Origin: Rhodothermales bacterium
GTDB taxonomy: Bacteria > Bacteroidota > Rhodothermia > Rhodothermales > Bin80
Reading direction: 5' to 3'
Length of the DNA: 64,000 bases
NCBI GenBank assembly: GCA_028278205.1
Contig: JANQES010000004.1
Coordinates: 62,001 to 126,000, forward strand
The notes beneath the pieces were generated by a model. The model saw nothing but the letters and a program-made list of their open reading frames with translations. It was not told the origin of the DNA and did no database searches. The translations under genes were made by a program, and so were the position numbers. Shown one piece after another: positions 1-6,973 of the stretch (its first letter is position 1; the number at the start of each line of letters is the position of its first letter).

Positions 1-75
1 ATCAAACCCGTTCGAAGCCTTGAAGTAGGCGACCGGTCCGCCGGAGCCGTAGACCTTGTATAGAAACTGCTTCAC
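1..75 (-). CDS. Partial viral protein, N-terminus only
   Basis: A GTG start at 75 overlaps the TAG stop of the upstream gene by one base (TAGTG) and opens a frame running off the left edge. The visible residues begin MKQFLYKVYGSGG and are followed by PVAYF. No family is recognisable from 25 residues. It shows that the viral operon continues outside the window. Confidence 0.5.
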   Translation of the reverse strand, partial: MKQFLYKVYGSGGPVAYFKASNGFD

Positions 76-1133
76 TAGAACGCTTCCCTTACGTAGCCAT
101 CAACGGCGGCGATTTCTGAAGAAGCAAGCTCTTCAGCCCACGCCGCTATAAAACCCCACTTATCTGGGGCACGATTACCCGCAATGTTCTGCATGAGATA
201 CAGCACACACGGATCAACAGCGACGTCGACCACCGCCGTCTGAACCTCCTCGATCTGACCAGAAGTATCGTAAAGCCTCAGCTTCTTATCCCCGTCAGCA
301 TTGAGACTCAGCGTGTGCAATACGTCCGTATCTTCGTACGCATTACTGCCAATTAAATGGGCACCATCGTCGAGAACAACTTTATACTTGGAATCTGTAT
401 AGCTATAGGACAGATCCAAATTTTGATCGACAGCCTTCAACAAACCCGTACCACTCCAACCCCCAGGATCCGACTGAACCCGACCAAGAAACATGAACGT
501 CCACCCCGTAGCAGGAATTGACACAGGCACGTCATACCGAAGGCCCGAATACTTGGCACCGGCCACGTCAGCGGTAAACGCCGAGCCATTGAATATCGTA
601 CCCGCCGCACCCTGAGCACAGGCCCTCAAACCGTCAGCATTACCACCAATCGGCCAGAAAGCCCCGTCCACCTGGTTAGCGAGGGACTCAACGTACACGG
701 CCCCGGCATCGGGATCCGACTGAAAATCCGTCAACCGATTCGCAGGATAGTAAAGCCCCTGATCGAGCCAGAAATTACGCTTGGAACCCACGTCGTTCCG
801 GCCCCGCAAGAACCGTCCCGCGAACGTCGGAAGCAAACGCGCCGTACCCAGCACACAGACCGCACGCGAAAGAATCCCCTGCGCAGGAGTCAGACCCACG
901 GGTCGATCCATGCAGTGCCCGAACACCGTCCCCCAACCGGCCACCAAGGGAGATTCCTCATCGTTCATGCTCAACTCCTCCTGAGAACCATTCCGGTACG
1001 TCACCAGGAGATGATCACCCCCGTCATCGACGAAGGCAATGAAGCCCGGCCCGGTGTTGACGTACCGGCTTCCCCCTACCTTAATGAACGCGCCACGAGG
1101 GATTTCCGACACTGTTTTTGCAAGAATACCCAT
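75..1133 (-). CDS. Candidate viral spike / receptor-binding protein
   Basis: The 352-residue protein has no signal peptide or membrane helix. It is rich in Gly, Asp and aromatic residues in an alternating pattern that suggests beta-structure. The second half (about residues 195-352) looks like a LamG/concanavalin-type beta-sandwich, with a GWTFMFLGRV strand, a KYKVVLDDG strand and a KKLRLYDTSG turn. It lies just downstream of the lytic transglycosylase gene. Its size is close to the PM2 spike P1 (about 335 residues), and it is the only large soluble structural candidate besides the capsid protein. The spike role is inferred from size, fold impression and position; no motif proves it. A short intergenic motif CTAAACAGA lies upstream, similar to one upstream of the gene at 6470. 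Confidence 0.5.
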   Translation of the reverse strand: MGILAKTVSEIPRGAFIKVGGSRYVNTGPGFIAFVDDGGDHLLVTYRNGSQEELSMNDEESPLVAGWGTVFGHCMDRPVGLTPAQGILSRAVCVLGTARLLPTFAGRFLRGRNDVGSKRNFWLDQGLYYPANRLTDFQSDPDAGAVYVESLANQVDGAFWPIGGNADGLRACAQGAAGTIFNGSAFTADVAGAKYSGLRYDVPVSIPATGWTFMFLGRVQSDPGGWSGTGLLKAVDQNLDLSYSYTDSKYKVVLDDGAHLIGSNAYEDTDVLHTLSLNADGDKKLRLYDTSGQIEEVQTAVVDVAVDPCVLYLMQNIAGNRAPDKWGFIAAWAEELASSEIAAVDGYVREAF

Positions 1134-1171
1134 GCTCTACAACCTGTCTGTTTAGGTTCCCCCCGAAGGCC

Positions 1172-1789
1172 CTAGCGCCTGCGGGATCGACTACGCGAGC
1201 GTTTCCACCGGCCCTTCTTCGACCGGAAGAATCCACGTACCGTTTTTTCGTCAAGAGCCAAGAGCGCAACCCCCAGGCCAGCACACACAAGACCAAGAAC
1301 GGCCCAGCCTTTACCACCGCTTGCAAAAAGGCCCAGCAAACTATGCACAGGAGGAGACCCCGACATAGTTGAAGCAGTGATACCAAGCTCCGAGCGAACC
1401 AGCGCCAGAGCAGCGAGGACCCTTGAGAGATGGAGACGACCGCGAGCGCATCCCGCAGGGCGGTTTCCCTCGAAACACGCGCTGCCTGAGTTGTAGGCCG
1501 TGACAGCATCCTCCCACGAGCCGTACCGATTGTAGAGCTTTGCGACGAGCTGCGCGCCATAGTTGATTACACCCCGATAATCGGAATCGTCAAAGCGTGG
1601 ATGATAGTCCTCATTGATCTGAAGAATACCATGAGCCTTACCACCGTCGCCGGAGATATGCCGAAACCGGGTTTCCTGCCACGCCATAGCCAACAGGAGA
1701 TCATGGGGCACGTTATGAGTACGAGCGGCCTGCGCGAAGGTACGCCGCACATCCTCTGTAAGCGCGTTATACCGCTGGAGCATTGACAT
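1172..1789 (-). CDS. Phage lytic transglycosylase (SLT/lysozyme-like) with C-terminal membrane anchor
   Basis: Cleaves peptidoglycan glycan strands, probably at entry or lysis. The frame is open further upstream, but the ATG at 1789 (MSMLQRY) or 1783 is preferred because GGTGG and AAAGG precede it and the upstream extension only overlaps the preceding small gene. With the 1789 start the protein has 205 residues. SLT motifs are clear: catalytic Glu39 in AMAWQETRF, then GILQIN and AVTAYNSG. Residues about 159-178 form one hydrophobic helix, followed by a very basic Arg/Ser/Lys tail ending RSRSRRR. A membrane-anchored transglycosylase is a known virion component of membrane-containing phages such as FLiP. 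The basic tail could face packaged DNA (inference). Confidence 0.8.
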   Translation of the reverse strand: MSMLQRYNALTEDVRRTFAQAARTHNVPHDLLLAMAWQETRFRHISGDGGKAHGILQINEDYHPRFDDSDYRGVINYGAQLVAKLYNRYGSWEDAVTAYNSGSACFEGNRPAGCARGRLHLSRVLAALALVRSELGITASTMSGSPPVHSLLGLFASGGKGWAVLGLVCAGLGVALLALDEKTVRGFFRSKKGRWKRSRSRSRRR

Positions 1790-1922
1790 CCTTTTCCACC
1801 ATCTGAAGCACGAGCCGCTCAAGCCCGTCAATCCGCACGGCTTGACGCCGCACCACCACGAAAAGAAAGAGGTTACACACCAGCGAACCACCCAGGCCGA
1901 CAGCCAGCAACGGAATCATCAT
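1767..1922 (-). CDS. Tiny viral membrane protein (51 aa)
   Basis: This ORF falls below the usual length cut-off. ATG at 1922 overlaps the TGA stop of the upstream gene in an ATGA junction, and its 3' end overlaps the start of the transglycosylase gene. The product begins MMIPLLAVGLGG and has one hydrophobic helix (about residues 3-24). A basic and amphipathic tail with RRQAVRIDGLERLV follows. Translational coupling and the single-helix form support a real gene. It is a likely virion membrane protein, as in PM2, but could be a holin or spanin-like peptide. No family recognised. Confidence 0.6.
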   Translation of the reverse strand: MMIPLLAVGLGGSLVCNLFLFVVVRRQAVRIDGLERLVLQMVEKDVNAPAV

Positions 1923-2290
1923 ACAACCACCTCAGCGAGAGCTTCGGAATCCGTCTCATGCTCGACCGGCGCCGCCCCAGGCTCATCCACGTCACCCACA
2001 TCGACCGAGAGCAGCGCAGGATCCACCGAAGCACCAGCACCCACCGAGGCTTCAGCCGACAAGGACCAGACCTCTACGAGATTATCAATGCACTTAGTAA
2101 CAACCGGCACCACCCGGCCAGGACGACCGTTCTCCCACTCGGCGACCTTCGGCCCGAACCGCTGCGAGGCACGAAGCCGAGATTCCAGAACATCCCCGGC
2201 CACCTCAAGATTAATCACCGCCGGAAGCTCACGACCGGCCAGGAGGCAAACAAGGCCCCACACAAGACGAAGAAACAGCTTGATAAGCAT
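1919..2290 (-). CDS. Small viral protein with N-terminal membrane helix
   Basis: The 123-residue product has an N-terminal hydrophobic segment starting MLIKLFLRLVWGLVCLLAG that could be a membrane anchor or signal. A mixed region follows, then an acidic C-terminal third rich in Ala, Val, Glu and Asp. Start ATG 2290 lies 7 nt after the stop of the previous gene, with AGGTG in front. The stop overlaps the start of the 51-residue ORF downstream. No homolog recognised. Its place among other membrane proteins suggests a virion or lysis role. Confidence 0.55.
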   Translation of the reverse strand: MLIKLFLRLVWGLVCLLAGRELPAVINLEVAGDVLESRLRASQRFGPKVAEWENGRPGRVVPVVTKCIDNLVEVWSLSAEASVGAGASVDPALLSVDVGDVDEPGAAPVEHETDSEALAEVVV

Positions 2291-2297
2291 AGCGCAC

Positions 2298-2663
2298 CTA
2301 CAGTTTTAGTGGATCCCCAGCAATCAGAACGTCCTCAGCAGACACCACACGCACGAGCGCATAATGTGCATTGTCCATCTTGACGCGCTGAAGCTTCCAG
2401 GTTGGGTTCTCGACAGCTGGAATCAGTAGTGGATTCTCGGCATTGACCACAATGAACGTGAGCGTTCCCGTAGGATCCCCACCTTTCCACGTATCGTACC
2501 GATCAATCACCACGGTTCCTTTATCAGCCATAGCCGTTGCAATAAAGTCATACATCCCGTTAGGGAACCGGCCTGATGCTGTGCCATCCGTGTTAGAGTA
2601 GAGGACCGCACGAGGACGAGCCCCTACCCGCTTTTGCCTGTTGTCGTTATCGTATCTGCCCAT
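2298..2663 (-). CDS. Small viral structural candidate (121 aa)
   Basis: The frame is open to 2720, but the ATG at 2663 (MGRYDNDN) is chosen. The longer form would read into the repeated hairpin at 2711-2753. The product is soluble, with a basic N-terminus (RQKRVGARPRAV) and then a compact beta-rich stretch containing GTLTFIVVNAENPLL. It has no transmembrane helix, unlike its neighbours, and could be a minor capsid or vertex protein. That role is inference from position between the basic peptide and the membrane proteins. Not recognised as a family. Confidence 0.5.
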   Translation of the reverse strand: MGRYDNDNRQKRVGARPRAVLYSNTDGTASGRFPNGMYDFIATAMADKGTVVIDRYDTWKGGDPTGTLTFIVVNAENPLLIPAVENPTWKLQRVKMDNAHYALVRVVSAEDVLIAGDPLKL

Positions 2664-2710
2664 AGTTTTCTGCCGTAGATTCCCACCGCTTACGCGGCCA
2701 GTTCGCGCCC

Positions 2711-2753
2711 GGCCTGGCACGAGCCACCCGTAACGTGACGGGTTAGCCAGGCC
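2711..2753. repeat. 43-nt hairpin, copy 1 of a viral pair
   Basis: Outer stem GGCCTGGC (2711-2718) pairs with GCCAGGCC (2746-2753). Inner stem ACCCGT (2726-2731) pairs with ACGGGT (2738-2743) around the loop AACGTG. The right 28 nt are identical to copy 2 at 6521-6548. It lies between two viral genes and is not followed by a T-run, so it is not an ordinary terminator. It could be a replication origin, a packaging signal or an RNA-processing site. Confidence 0.75.
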
Positions 2754-2759
2754 AAAAGG

Positions 2760-2933
2760 CTAGTAGTACCTGCGCCGACGATAATTCCGGCGACGACGCC
2801 GGCCGTATTGCTTGCGCGGCGTGATGCCCTGCTTTTCAAAGGCTTTTGCCATGCCTGCGCGGATACCCGCAGCGTACGCGCTTCCACCACGCCGACGACG
2901 GCGACCGTAATAACGTCTACGTCCGTAAGCCAT
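2760..2933 (-). CDS. Arg/Tyr-rich basic peptide, candidate DNA-condensing virion protein
   Basis: The 57-residue product starts at ATG 2933, with GAGG about 8 nt upstream; a GTG at 2942 is an alternative. It has two Arg-rich blocks, MAYGRRRYYGRRRRR at the N-terminus and YGRRRRRNYRRRRYY at the C-terminus. They flank a short Ala/Gly helix with GIRAGMAKAFEK. Such composition is typical of nucleic-acid condensing peptides. The J peptide of microviruses binds packaged ssDNA this way, and PM2-group phages carry small basic virion proteins. The role is inferred from composition and operon position. The hairpin at 2711-2753 lies directly downstream. Confidence 0.65.
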   Translation of the reverse strand: MAYGRRRYYGRRRRRGGSAYAAGIRAGMAKAFEKQGITPRKQYGRRRRRNYRRRRYY

Positions 2934-2964
2934 CCCCTCCACCTCAATCAGTTTGTGCGAACGC

Positions 2965-3264
2965 CTAGCGTTTCGCAGTTAAATAACGGAACAGAGCCAG
3001 AATCACCATAAGGACCAGCACACCGCTGACCGCGAGAAGGATCGTATCGACCCGAACCCCGCCGACCGTTTTTGCGGTGCCATCCTGATTCCTGTAGATA
3101 TCCTGAAACGTCCCATCGAGCGCACCAGAGAGAGCAGCCAAGCCAGCGGCCAGGCCAGCACCCCCAGGCACGAGCAGCGACACGAGCGCCGCCGCACTGG
3201 CGATACCCTGAGCATTACGGCTCAAAGCCCCACCAATTCCGTTTACGATCCGACCTAAACCCAT
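2965..3264 (-). CDS. Small viral membrane protein (99 aa, two helices)
   Basis: ATG 3264 is chosen over an in-frame TTG at 3279 because GGAGGAAG precedes it and it overlaps the TAA of the upstream gene (TAATG). One weakly hydrophobic Ala/Gly-rich helix lies around residues 18-42 (SAAALVSLLVPGGAGLAAGL). A strong transmembrane helix near the C-terminus (DTILLAVSGVLVLMVILAL) ends with a short basic tail. Likely a virion membrane protein; no family recognised. Confidence 0.6.
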   Translation of the reverse strand: MGLGRIVNGIGGALSRNAQGIASAAALVSLLVPGGAGLAAGLAALSGALDGTFQDIYRNQDGTAKTVGGVRVDTILLAVSGVLVLMVILALFRYLTAKR

Positions 3265-3608
3265 TACGACTTCCTCCAAAGCGCAAAGATGATCATAAAG
3301 CCAAAGAGCACCGCCACAATAGGCCAGTACTCACGAAGCGCAGCAGTAAGGCGATTGACCAGCACCTCAGTTTCACCAGAGACAAACCCGCCGCCCGGCA
3401 GGGCTGCAATGGTATCCGCAGCATGATCCACGAGGTATTCAACGAACCCCTGCGCACCGCCGGGATAGTCCTTGAGCATGAGCTTCTCAGACACGCCAAA
3501 GCCCTGCCAGATCGCCGCAACGATATCCTGCGGACTCCTTTCCCCGGCCTGGATCCTCGCCTCAACACGAGCCAGGGAGCGTTCCAGAAGCTGTTGTACG
3601 TTCGCCAT
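3264..3608 (-). CDS. Small viral protein with C-terminal membrane helix (114 aa)
   Basis: ATG 3608 overlaps the TGA of the upstream gene (TGATG). The N-terminal part is an amphipathic helical region beginning MANVQQLLERSLARVEARIQ. The C-terminus is a transmembrane helix (WPIVAVLFGFMIIFAL) ending WRKS. This tail-anchored topology suggests a protein displayed on one face of an internal virion membrane (inference). No known family seen. Confidence 0.6.
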   Translation of the reverse strand: MANVQQLLERSLARVEARIQAGERSPQDIVAAIWQGFGVSEKLMLKDYPGGAQGFVEYLVDHAADTIAALPGGGFVSGETEVLVNRLTAALREYWPIVAVLFGFMIIFALWRKS

Positions 3609-4018
3609 CACCCCGCACCATGAAAGAAGGCATCGAGCAGCGCGGCCAGTACCAGCGTTCCCACGGCAGGCACCATCGAGGAGGCAAGCTCAGAGATCAC
3701 CCCCAACGCCGAACCATTCGCGGCCCGAGATTTTGTTTTTGCCCGCTTGCCACCGGCATCCTTGCGCGTCTTATACGTGACCTTTTTTCGCTGCGTCTCA
3801 TTGAACGACGAGCGCGACCCAGGCCGCGAACGCGGCTCAGAAGGCGAGCCACCAGAGCGCCCGCCGGGATCGATCTGAGGAGGAGACCCAGGCCGAGGCA
3901 CAACCGCTGGACGCGGGTTCAGCTTGGGAACCTGACGCCTGGCGGACCCAGGAAGCTCTCTCGACTTCGCACCCAGGCGAGACGGAGCACCGAAATTGAC
4001 CGACTTCGAAATCAACAT
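3608..4018 (-). CDS. Basic Pro/Ser/Arg-rich viral protein with C-terminal hydrophobic segment (136 aa)
   Basis: The start ATG 4018 is 2 nt from the upstream stop. Residues 1-100 are low-complexity and strongly basic, with many Pro, Gly, Ser and Arg and a KKVTYKTRKDAGGKRAKTKS segment. The last 35 residues are hydrophobic (SMVPAVGTLVLAALLDAFF), enough for one membrane helix. A disordered basic arm plus membrane anchor would suit a link between packaged DNA and the internal membrane (inference). Not recognised. Confidence 0.55.
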   Translation of the reverse strand: MLISKSVNFGAPSRLGAKSRELPGSARRQVPKLNPRPAVVPRPGSPPQIDPGGRSGGSPSEPRSRPGSRSSFNETQRKKVTYKTRKDAGGKRAKTKSRAANGSALGVISELASSMVPAVGTLVLAALLDAFFHGAG

Positions 4019-4020
4019 AT

Positions 4021-4977
4021 CTAACCCCCCAGGACGAACCGAAACAGCAGAGACACCACCAGCGACACGCCCACCTCTACGCCCAGGCTCATCTTTCCCG
4101 GCATCGGAGCTTCCTCCGGCGGCATCGGCCCAGGTGCCGGCGGTTTCTTGCCGTCACAGTTGCACGGATGCGTCACGCAGTTACACGTCCCGCCCGTTGG
4201 TTTGACGTAAGGCCAAGGATCAGGGTTGATAACCGGTCCAGGCCTGGGCTTCGGAGCAGGAACACCCCGTTCGACCGGAGCACGATCCGCCGCACCCAAG
4301 AAGCGCGAGTCAACCACAGCGACCGGAGCCACCGAAGGCTTGCCCAGGGCCGAAGGCTTGCCACCACCCACGGAAGAGATAGGCAAGTGCTGTACCAGAT
4401 ACCGAGCCGTCCACACCCGCAGCTTTGCGGCAGTCTGCTTGGTGTCGTAGCCTAGGCCACGGAGACGCGCCCACTCTTTTTGCCGAGCCAGCATGTACGC
4501 CCGACCCTCCGCAGACTGCGGAACAACCGGCCCCCTGGACTTCGACCCCGACCCGGACGGCTTGAACGGATTCGGCAGCTTGACCGGCGCGCGTTTTTCG
4601 CGGGCGGCTTTCGCGTTCTCCACGCGCTGAAGATGCCCGATAAGGCGCAGAACATGCAGCTTACCCCGACTCTTTTGCGTGTTGTGGATGCTTTGAAGCC
4701 CCTTGTTGAACGTAACCCAGCCTGTTTTCTGCGCGGCCTTCAGGTAATGAATCACCCAGCTTACGCGGTTGCGCGTCATGGAGAGCGGTTCATAAACCGG
4801 GTTCCCGGCCTTGTCTTTCACCCACCATGTTTTGTACCCACGGTGCCCGGCCTTGATATACCTGTCAATGACCGCGAGAAGGCCCTGCATATGCGCTAAT
4901 TGGCCATCCCAATAGCGCTTATTCTTTTCGGCTTTTGCCTTATCAGCCGGAGAACGACCGGCAATAACGAGTGCCAT
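4021..4977 (-). CDS. Viral protein with basic helical N-domain, CNC motifs and C-terminal membrane helix (318 aa)
   Basis: Three parts are visible. Residues 1-135 are basic and helical, resembling a winged-helix or replication-type fold (SMTRNRVSWVIHYLKAA then GWVTFNKGLQSI); this is an impression only. Residues 136-270 are Pro/Lys/Gly-rich linker. A Cys cluster (TCNCVTHPCNC) near residue 265-275 could bind metal or form disulfides. A C-terminal helix (GVEVGVSLVVSLLFRFVLGG) can cross a membrane. It is the largest membrane-anchored protein of the block. It could link genome and membrane or help penetrate the host envelope; neither is proven. Confidence 0.5.
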   Translation of the reverse strand: MALVIAGRSPADKAKAEKNKRYWDGQLAHMQGLLAVIDRYIKAGHRGYKTWWVKDKAGNPVYEPLSMTRNRVSWVIHYLKAAQKTGWVTFNKGLQSIHNTQKSRGKLHVLRLIGHLQRVENAKAAREKRAPVKLPNPFKPSGSGSKSRGPVVPQSAEGRAYMLARQKEWARLRGLGYDTKQTAAKLRVWTARYLVQHLPISSVGGGKPSALGKPSVAPVAVVDSRFLGAADRAPVERGVPAPKPRPGPVINPDPWPYVKPTGGTCNCVTHPCNCDGKKPPAPGPMPPEEAPMPGKMSLGVEVGVSLVVSLLFRFVLGG

Positions 4978-4979
4978 AC

Positions 4980-5255
4980 CTACCCCTCAATCTTCGACAC
5001 AAGAAACACGACCACGCCAGCAGCGACAGCCACAACCACAAGGGGCGATGTCCACGGCTTGCGAAACACCCGGCCAAACGGCAGATACGGAGGCGCCCTA
5101 TCCAAACCAGCATAGTAGCCCGCCTTATACGCCTTCGACCAGGACAGCGCGGGATCAAGCCCCCTCTGCCTGAGCCCATCATAGCGACCAAGCGCACGAT
5201 AACGGGCACCTGGCCCGAAGAGAAGCGCCTGCAAGATTCCAACAAAGATCCTCAT
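4980..5255 (-). CDS. Small viral membrane protein (91 aa)
   Basis: ATG 5255 is preceded by GGTGAGG; an in-frame GTG lies one codon upstream. The N-terminus (MRIFVGILQALLFGPG) is hydrophobic and the central region carries several Tyr and Arg residues. The C-terminal helix (SPLVVVAVAAGVVVFLV) is a clear membrane segment. It ends 3 nt before the next gene. Likely a virion membrane protein adjacent to the capsid gene; no family recognised. Confidence 0.6.
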   Translation of the reverse strand: MRIFVGILQALLFGPGARYRALGRYDGLRQRGLDPALSWSKAYKAGYYAGLDRAPPYLPFGRVFRKPWTSPLVVVAVAAGVVVFLVSKIEG

Positions 5256-5375
5256 CACCTCACCCCTTCACAAAGAGAGTTGCAGAACACGAGCCAGCGC
5301 CAGGAGAACCCACCTTCCCCATCTACGGCAGCAGTCAACCCAGCGGGAACCCCGGCGCGGCTCGCAATGCCCAGC

Positions 5376-6170
5376 CTACACGAACTCGGTAAACGTGGAC
5401 AGTTCCGGTGTTTCCTTGTTGCCGATGAAGATGATGCGATCCTGCGCGGTGGCCGCGATCGTGGCCTTGACGAAGGGAGGCTCAGAGCCGTTGTAGTTCC
5501 ACACGGCGAGGAACGGAGCATCGCCGCTTTCCTCGTGCTGATAGCCGTAATTCGTCATCTGCTGAAGCACGAACGGATCCAGATCGATGCCATGACCGCC
5601 AAGGTCAAGCGTAATCGCGGTAGGCGTACCGCTGAACAGGATCATATTGCAGTTGGGAACCGGCGGGATGTGCTCTTCCTGCGCAGCACTCTGGCTTTTG
5701 CCGTAGTACATCCGGAGGGTATCAAACGCACCCGTAGGCAGCTTGTAAACCCGGTGGATCTGAACCGTTGCCCCCGTGGTTACGGCATCGCCCAGGCCAG
5801 AGAGATCGACCGCCGACCAGTCGAGTTCCAGATTGATGTTTTGATCACCGCGAAGCGTGAGAGACCCGCCGAGCTCAATGAAAGCGCCGTTCGACAGCGC
5901 AGCCTGTTGCAGCGCGCCCCCGGCCACCTCGTTGTACTCTTGGAACTCATCCAGATACATACCCGTCACGAAGGCCGTACCCTCAGAGCCGGCGCCAGGA
6001 GTGTAAATAGCCTTCACCTTCATCCCGGCATAAATGAGCGCGATAGCGGCGTCCTTGTCAGCCCCGGTTACGCCCTGCACGACGATGCAGAACGCATCAA
6101 TCGTCGTGTTTTTGACCTGCTTGGCAAGGTTGCCAATGTTATAGGCGGTTTTGTTGATCAGTTGATGCAT
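5376..6170 (-). CDS. Candidate major capsid protein (double jelly-roll, PM2 P2/FLiP-like)
   Basis: The 264-residue product nearly matches the length of the PM2 capsid protein P2 (269). It has no membrane segment and is dominated by alternating hydrophobic beta-strands in two similar halves. FIELGGSLTLRGDQNINLEL resembles the strand-turn-strand pattern of double jelly-roll capsids, and a second beta-rich half carries MILFSGTPTAITLDLGG. It is one of the two largest soluble products of the block apart from Rep. It sits between groups of membrane-protein genes, as in PM2/FLiP-type genomes. No Shine-Dalgarno sequence is visible before ATG 6170. The fold call is from pattern, length and context and needs a structure prediction. 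Confidence 0.65.
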   Translation of the reverse strand: MHQLINKTAYNIGNLAKQVKNTTIDAFCIVVQGVTGADKDAAIALIYAGMKVKAIYTPGAGSEGTAFVTGMYLDEFQEYNEVAGGALQQAALSNGAFIELGGSLTLRGDQNINLELDWSAVDLSGLGDAVTTGATVQIHRVYKLPTGAFDTLRMYYGKSQSAAQEEHIPPVPNCNMILFSGTPTAITLDLGGHGIDLDPFVLQQMTNYGYQHEESGDAPFLAVWNYNGSEPPFVKATIAATAQDRIIFIGNKETPELSTFTEFV

Positions 6171-6225
6171 CGAAGCGTTGCGTTTGGTTTACGTAGTGAA
6201 GACCCGGAGAGCGCCACCGGATCAC

Positions 6226-6363
6226 CTACACGCCGAAAGCGGCCCGAATGTTGTCAAAGTGTCCTGCCTTGAACGCCCAAAAGACGAGCACAGCAATGCC
6301 CGCCGCAATGGCCGAATAGGCTAACGATTGATTCCTGCCCTTGTAGTTTCGATAGCGGCCCAT
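6226..6363 (-). CDS. Tiny viral membrane protein (45 aa)
   Basis: This short ORF starts at ATG 6363, overlapping the TAA of the gene before it (TAATG). The product begins MGRYRNYKGRNQS and has one transmembrane helix (AYSAIAAGIAVLVFWAF) and a short polar tail. The MGRY opening recalls that of the 121-residue protein encoded at 2663. Tight coupling and the membrane helix argue for a real virion membrane peptide. It lies directly upstream of the capsid gene. Confidence 0.62.
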   Translation of the reverse strand: MGRYRNYKGRNQSLAYSAIAAGIAVLVFWAFKAGHFDNIRAAFGV

Positions 6364-6470
6364 TATGATCCACCCCCGAAGCGAGCAAAGAAACCCGACT
6401 GCCACGCCACAACACCGAGAATCCCCAGCGCGGCGAGAGCAACGGTAGTCAGAACCGTGTTCCCCTTCAT
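6363..6470 (-). CDS. Tiny viral membrane protein (35 aa)
   Basis: ATG 6470 follows GGAAGC. The 35-residue product is almost entirely one hydrophobic helix (LTTVALAALGILGVVAW) with a short Phe/Gly tail ending FGGGS. The stop overlaps the next start. It is the first gene of the capsid-side cluster, downstream of the hairpin region 6503-6580, so a promoter probably lies in that region. Confidence 0.6.
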   Translation of the reverse strand: MKGNTVLTTVALAALGILGVVAWQSGFFARFGGGS

Positions 6471-6502
6471 GCTTCCATCTGTTTAGATTGTGACACGACG
6501 CG

Positions 6503-6580
6503 CCAGGCCTGGATTGAGCTACCCGTAACGTGACGGGTTAGCCAGGCCGAGGAACCCCGGCAGCCTTACAGGGCTGCCAG
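6503..6580. repeat. Viral hairpin region: hairpin copy 2 plus a second stem-loop
   Basis: GGCCTGG (6506-6512) pairs with CCAGGCC (6542-6548), and ACCCGT (6521-6526) pairs with ACGGGT (6533-6538). Positions 6521-6548 are identical to 2726-2753. A second stem, GGCAGCC (6559-6565) with GGCTGCC (6572-6578), follows at once. The region lies in the longest gene-free stretch (6471-6635) between the replication and structural genes, a natural place for a replication origin or promoter. Confidence 0.7.
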
Positions 6581-6635
6581 GGTATCCGGTGCGCCCTCGA
6601 CGGCGGAGCGACTTCCACGAAACCCCGCCTTTGCT

Positions 6636-6971
6636 CTACACCGCACAATCTACAGGCTCAGTATAGCCGTGAGTATCTCGAAATGATGACATAGCCGCCG
6701 AGGAAGGAGCAACCTGCATTTCCTCACAGAAGGAATCGAAGCAATCGAGCGGATCGACCGCAAGGTATTGCGCGATCATGGGGCCGACCTTGCGCCACTT
6801 CCGAAGACGCCTTTGAACGGAACTCTCCGACATCCCGAACTCATACGCGACGATGCGAACACCTTCCTCACGCGACGACGCCGAGGACATTGCCACGCGC
6901 ATAGCAGCGGCCACCACCGCAGACTCAATCACCCCGGCCAGGGGAGCGGACAAACCAAGGACATCCAGCAT
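6636..6971 (-). CDS. Viral helix-turn-helix protein, probable regulator (111 aa)
   Basis: ATG 6971 has GGAGGT at ideal spacing, inside the end of the rep gene. A helix-turn-helix is visible in the middle: REEGVRIVAYEFGMSESSVQ followed by RRLRKWRKVG. No other domain is seen; the C-terminal 35 residues are polar. It is co-transcribed with rep and lies next to the hairpin region 6503-6580. A role as transcription regulator or origin-binding partner is inferred. Confidence 0.6.
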   Translation of the reverse strand: MLDVLGLSAPLAGVIESAVVAAAMRVAMSSASSREEGVRIVAYEFGMSESSVQRRLRKWRKVGPMIAQYLAVDPLDCFDSFCEEMQVAPSSAAMSSFRDTHGYTEPVDCAV

Positions 6972-6973
6972 AC

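Noticed and set aside
2690..2947. Alternative 85-codon frame overlapping the Arg-rich peptide
   Set aside because: It reads through the hairpin, has no ribosome-binding site advantage and looks like an alternate frame of the Arg-rich coding sequence.
5259..5375. 20-codon ORF (MGKVGSPGAGSCSATLFVKG) between the capsid gene and the next gene
   Set aside because: Very short, no hydrophobic helix and no coupling to its neighbour; not enough support to call a gene.
4971..6272. 433-codon plus-strand frame across the capsid gene
   Set aside because: Would run against every viral gene and is Arg/His-rich without motifs; the capsid candidate and coupled small genes are on the minus strand.
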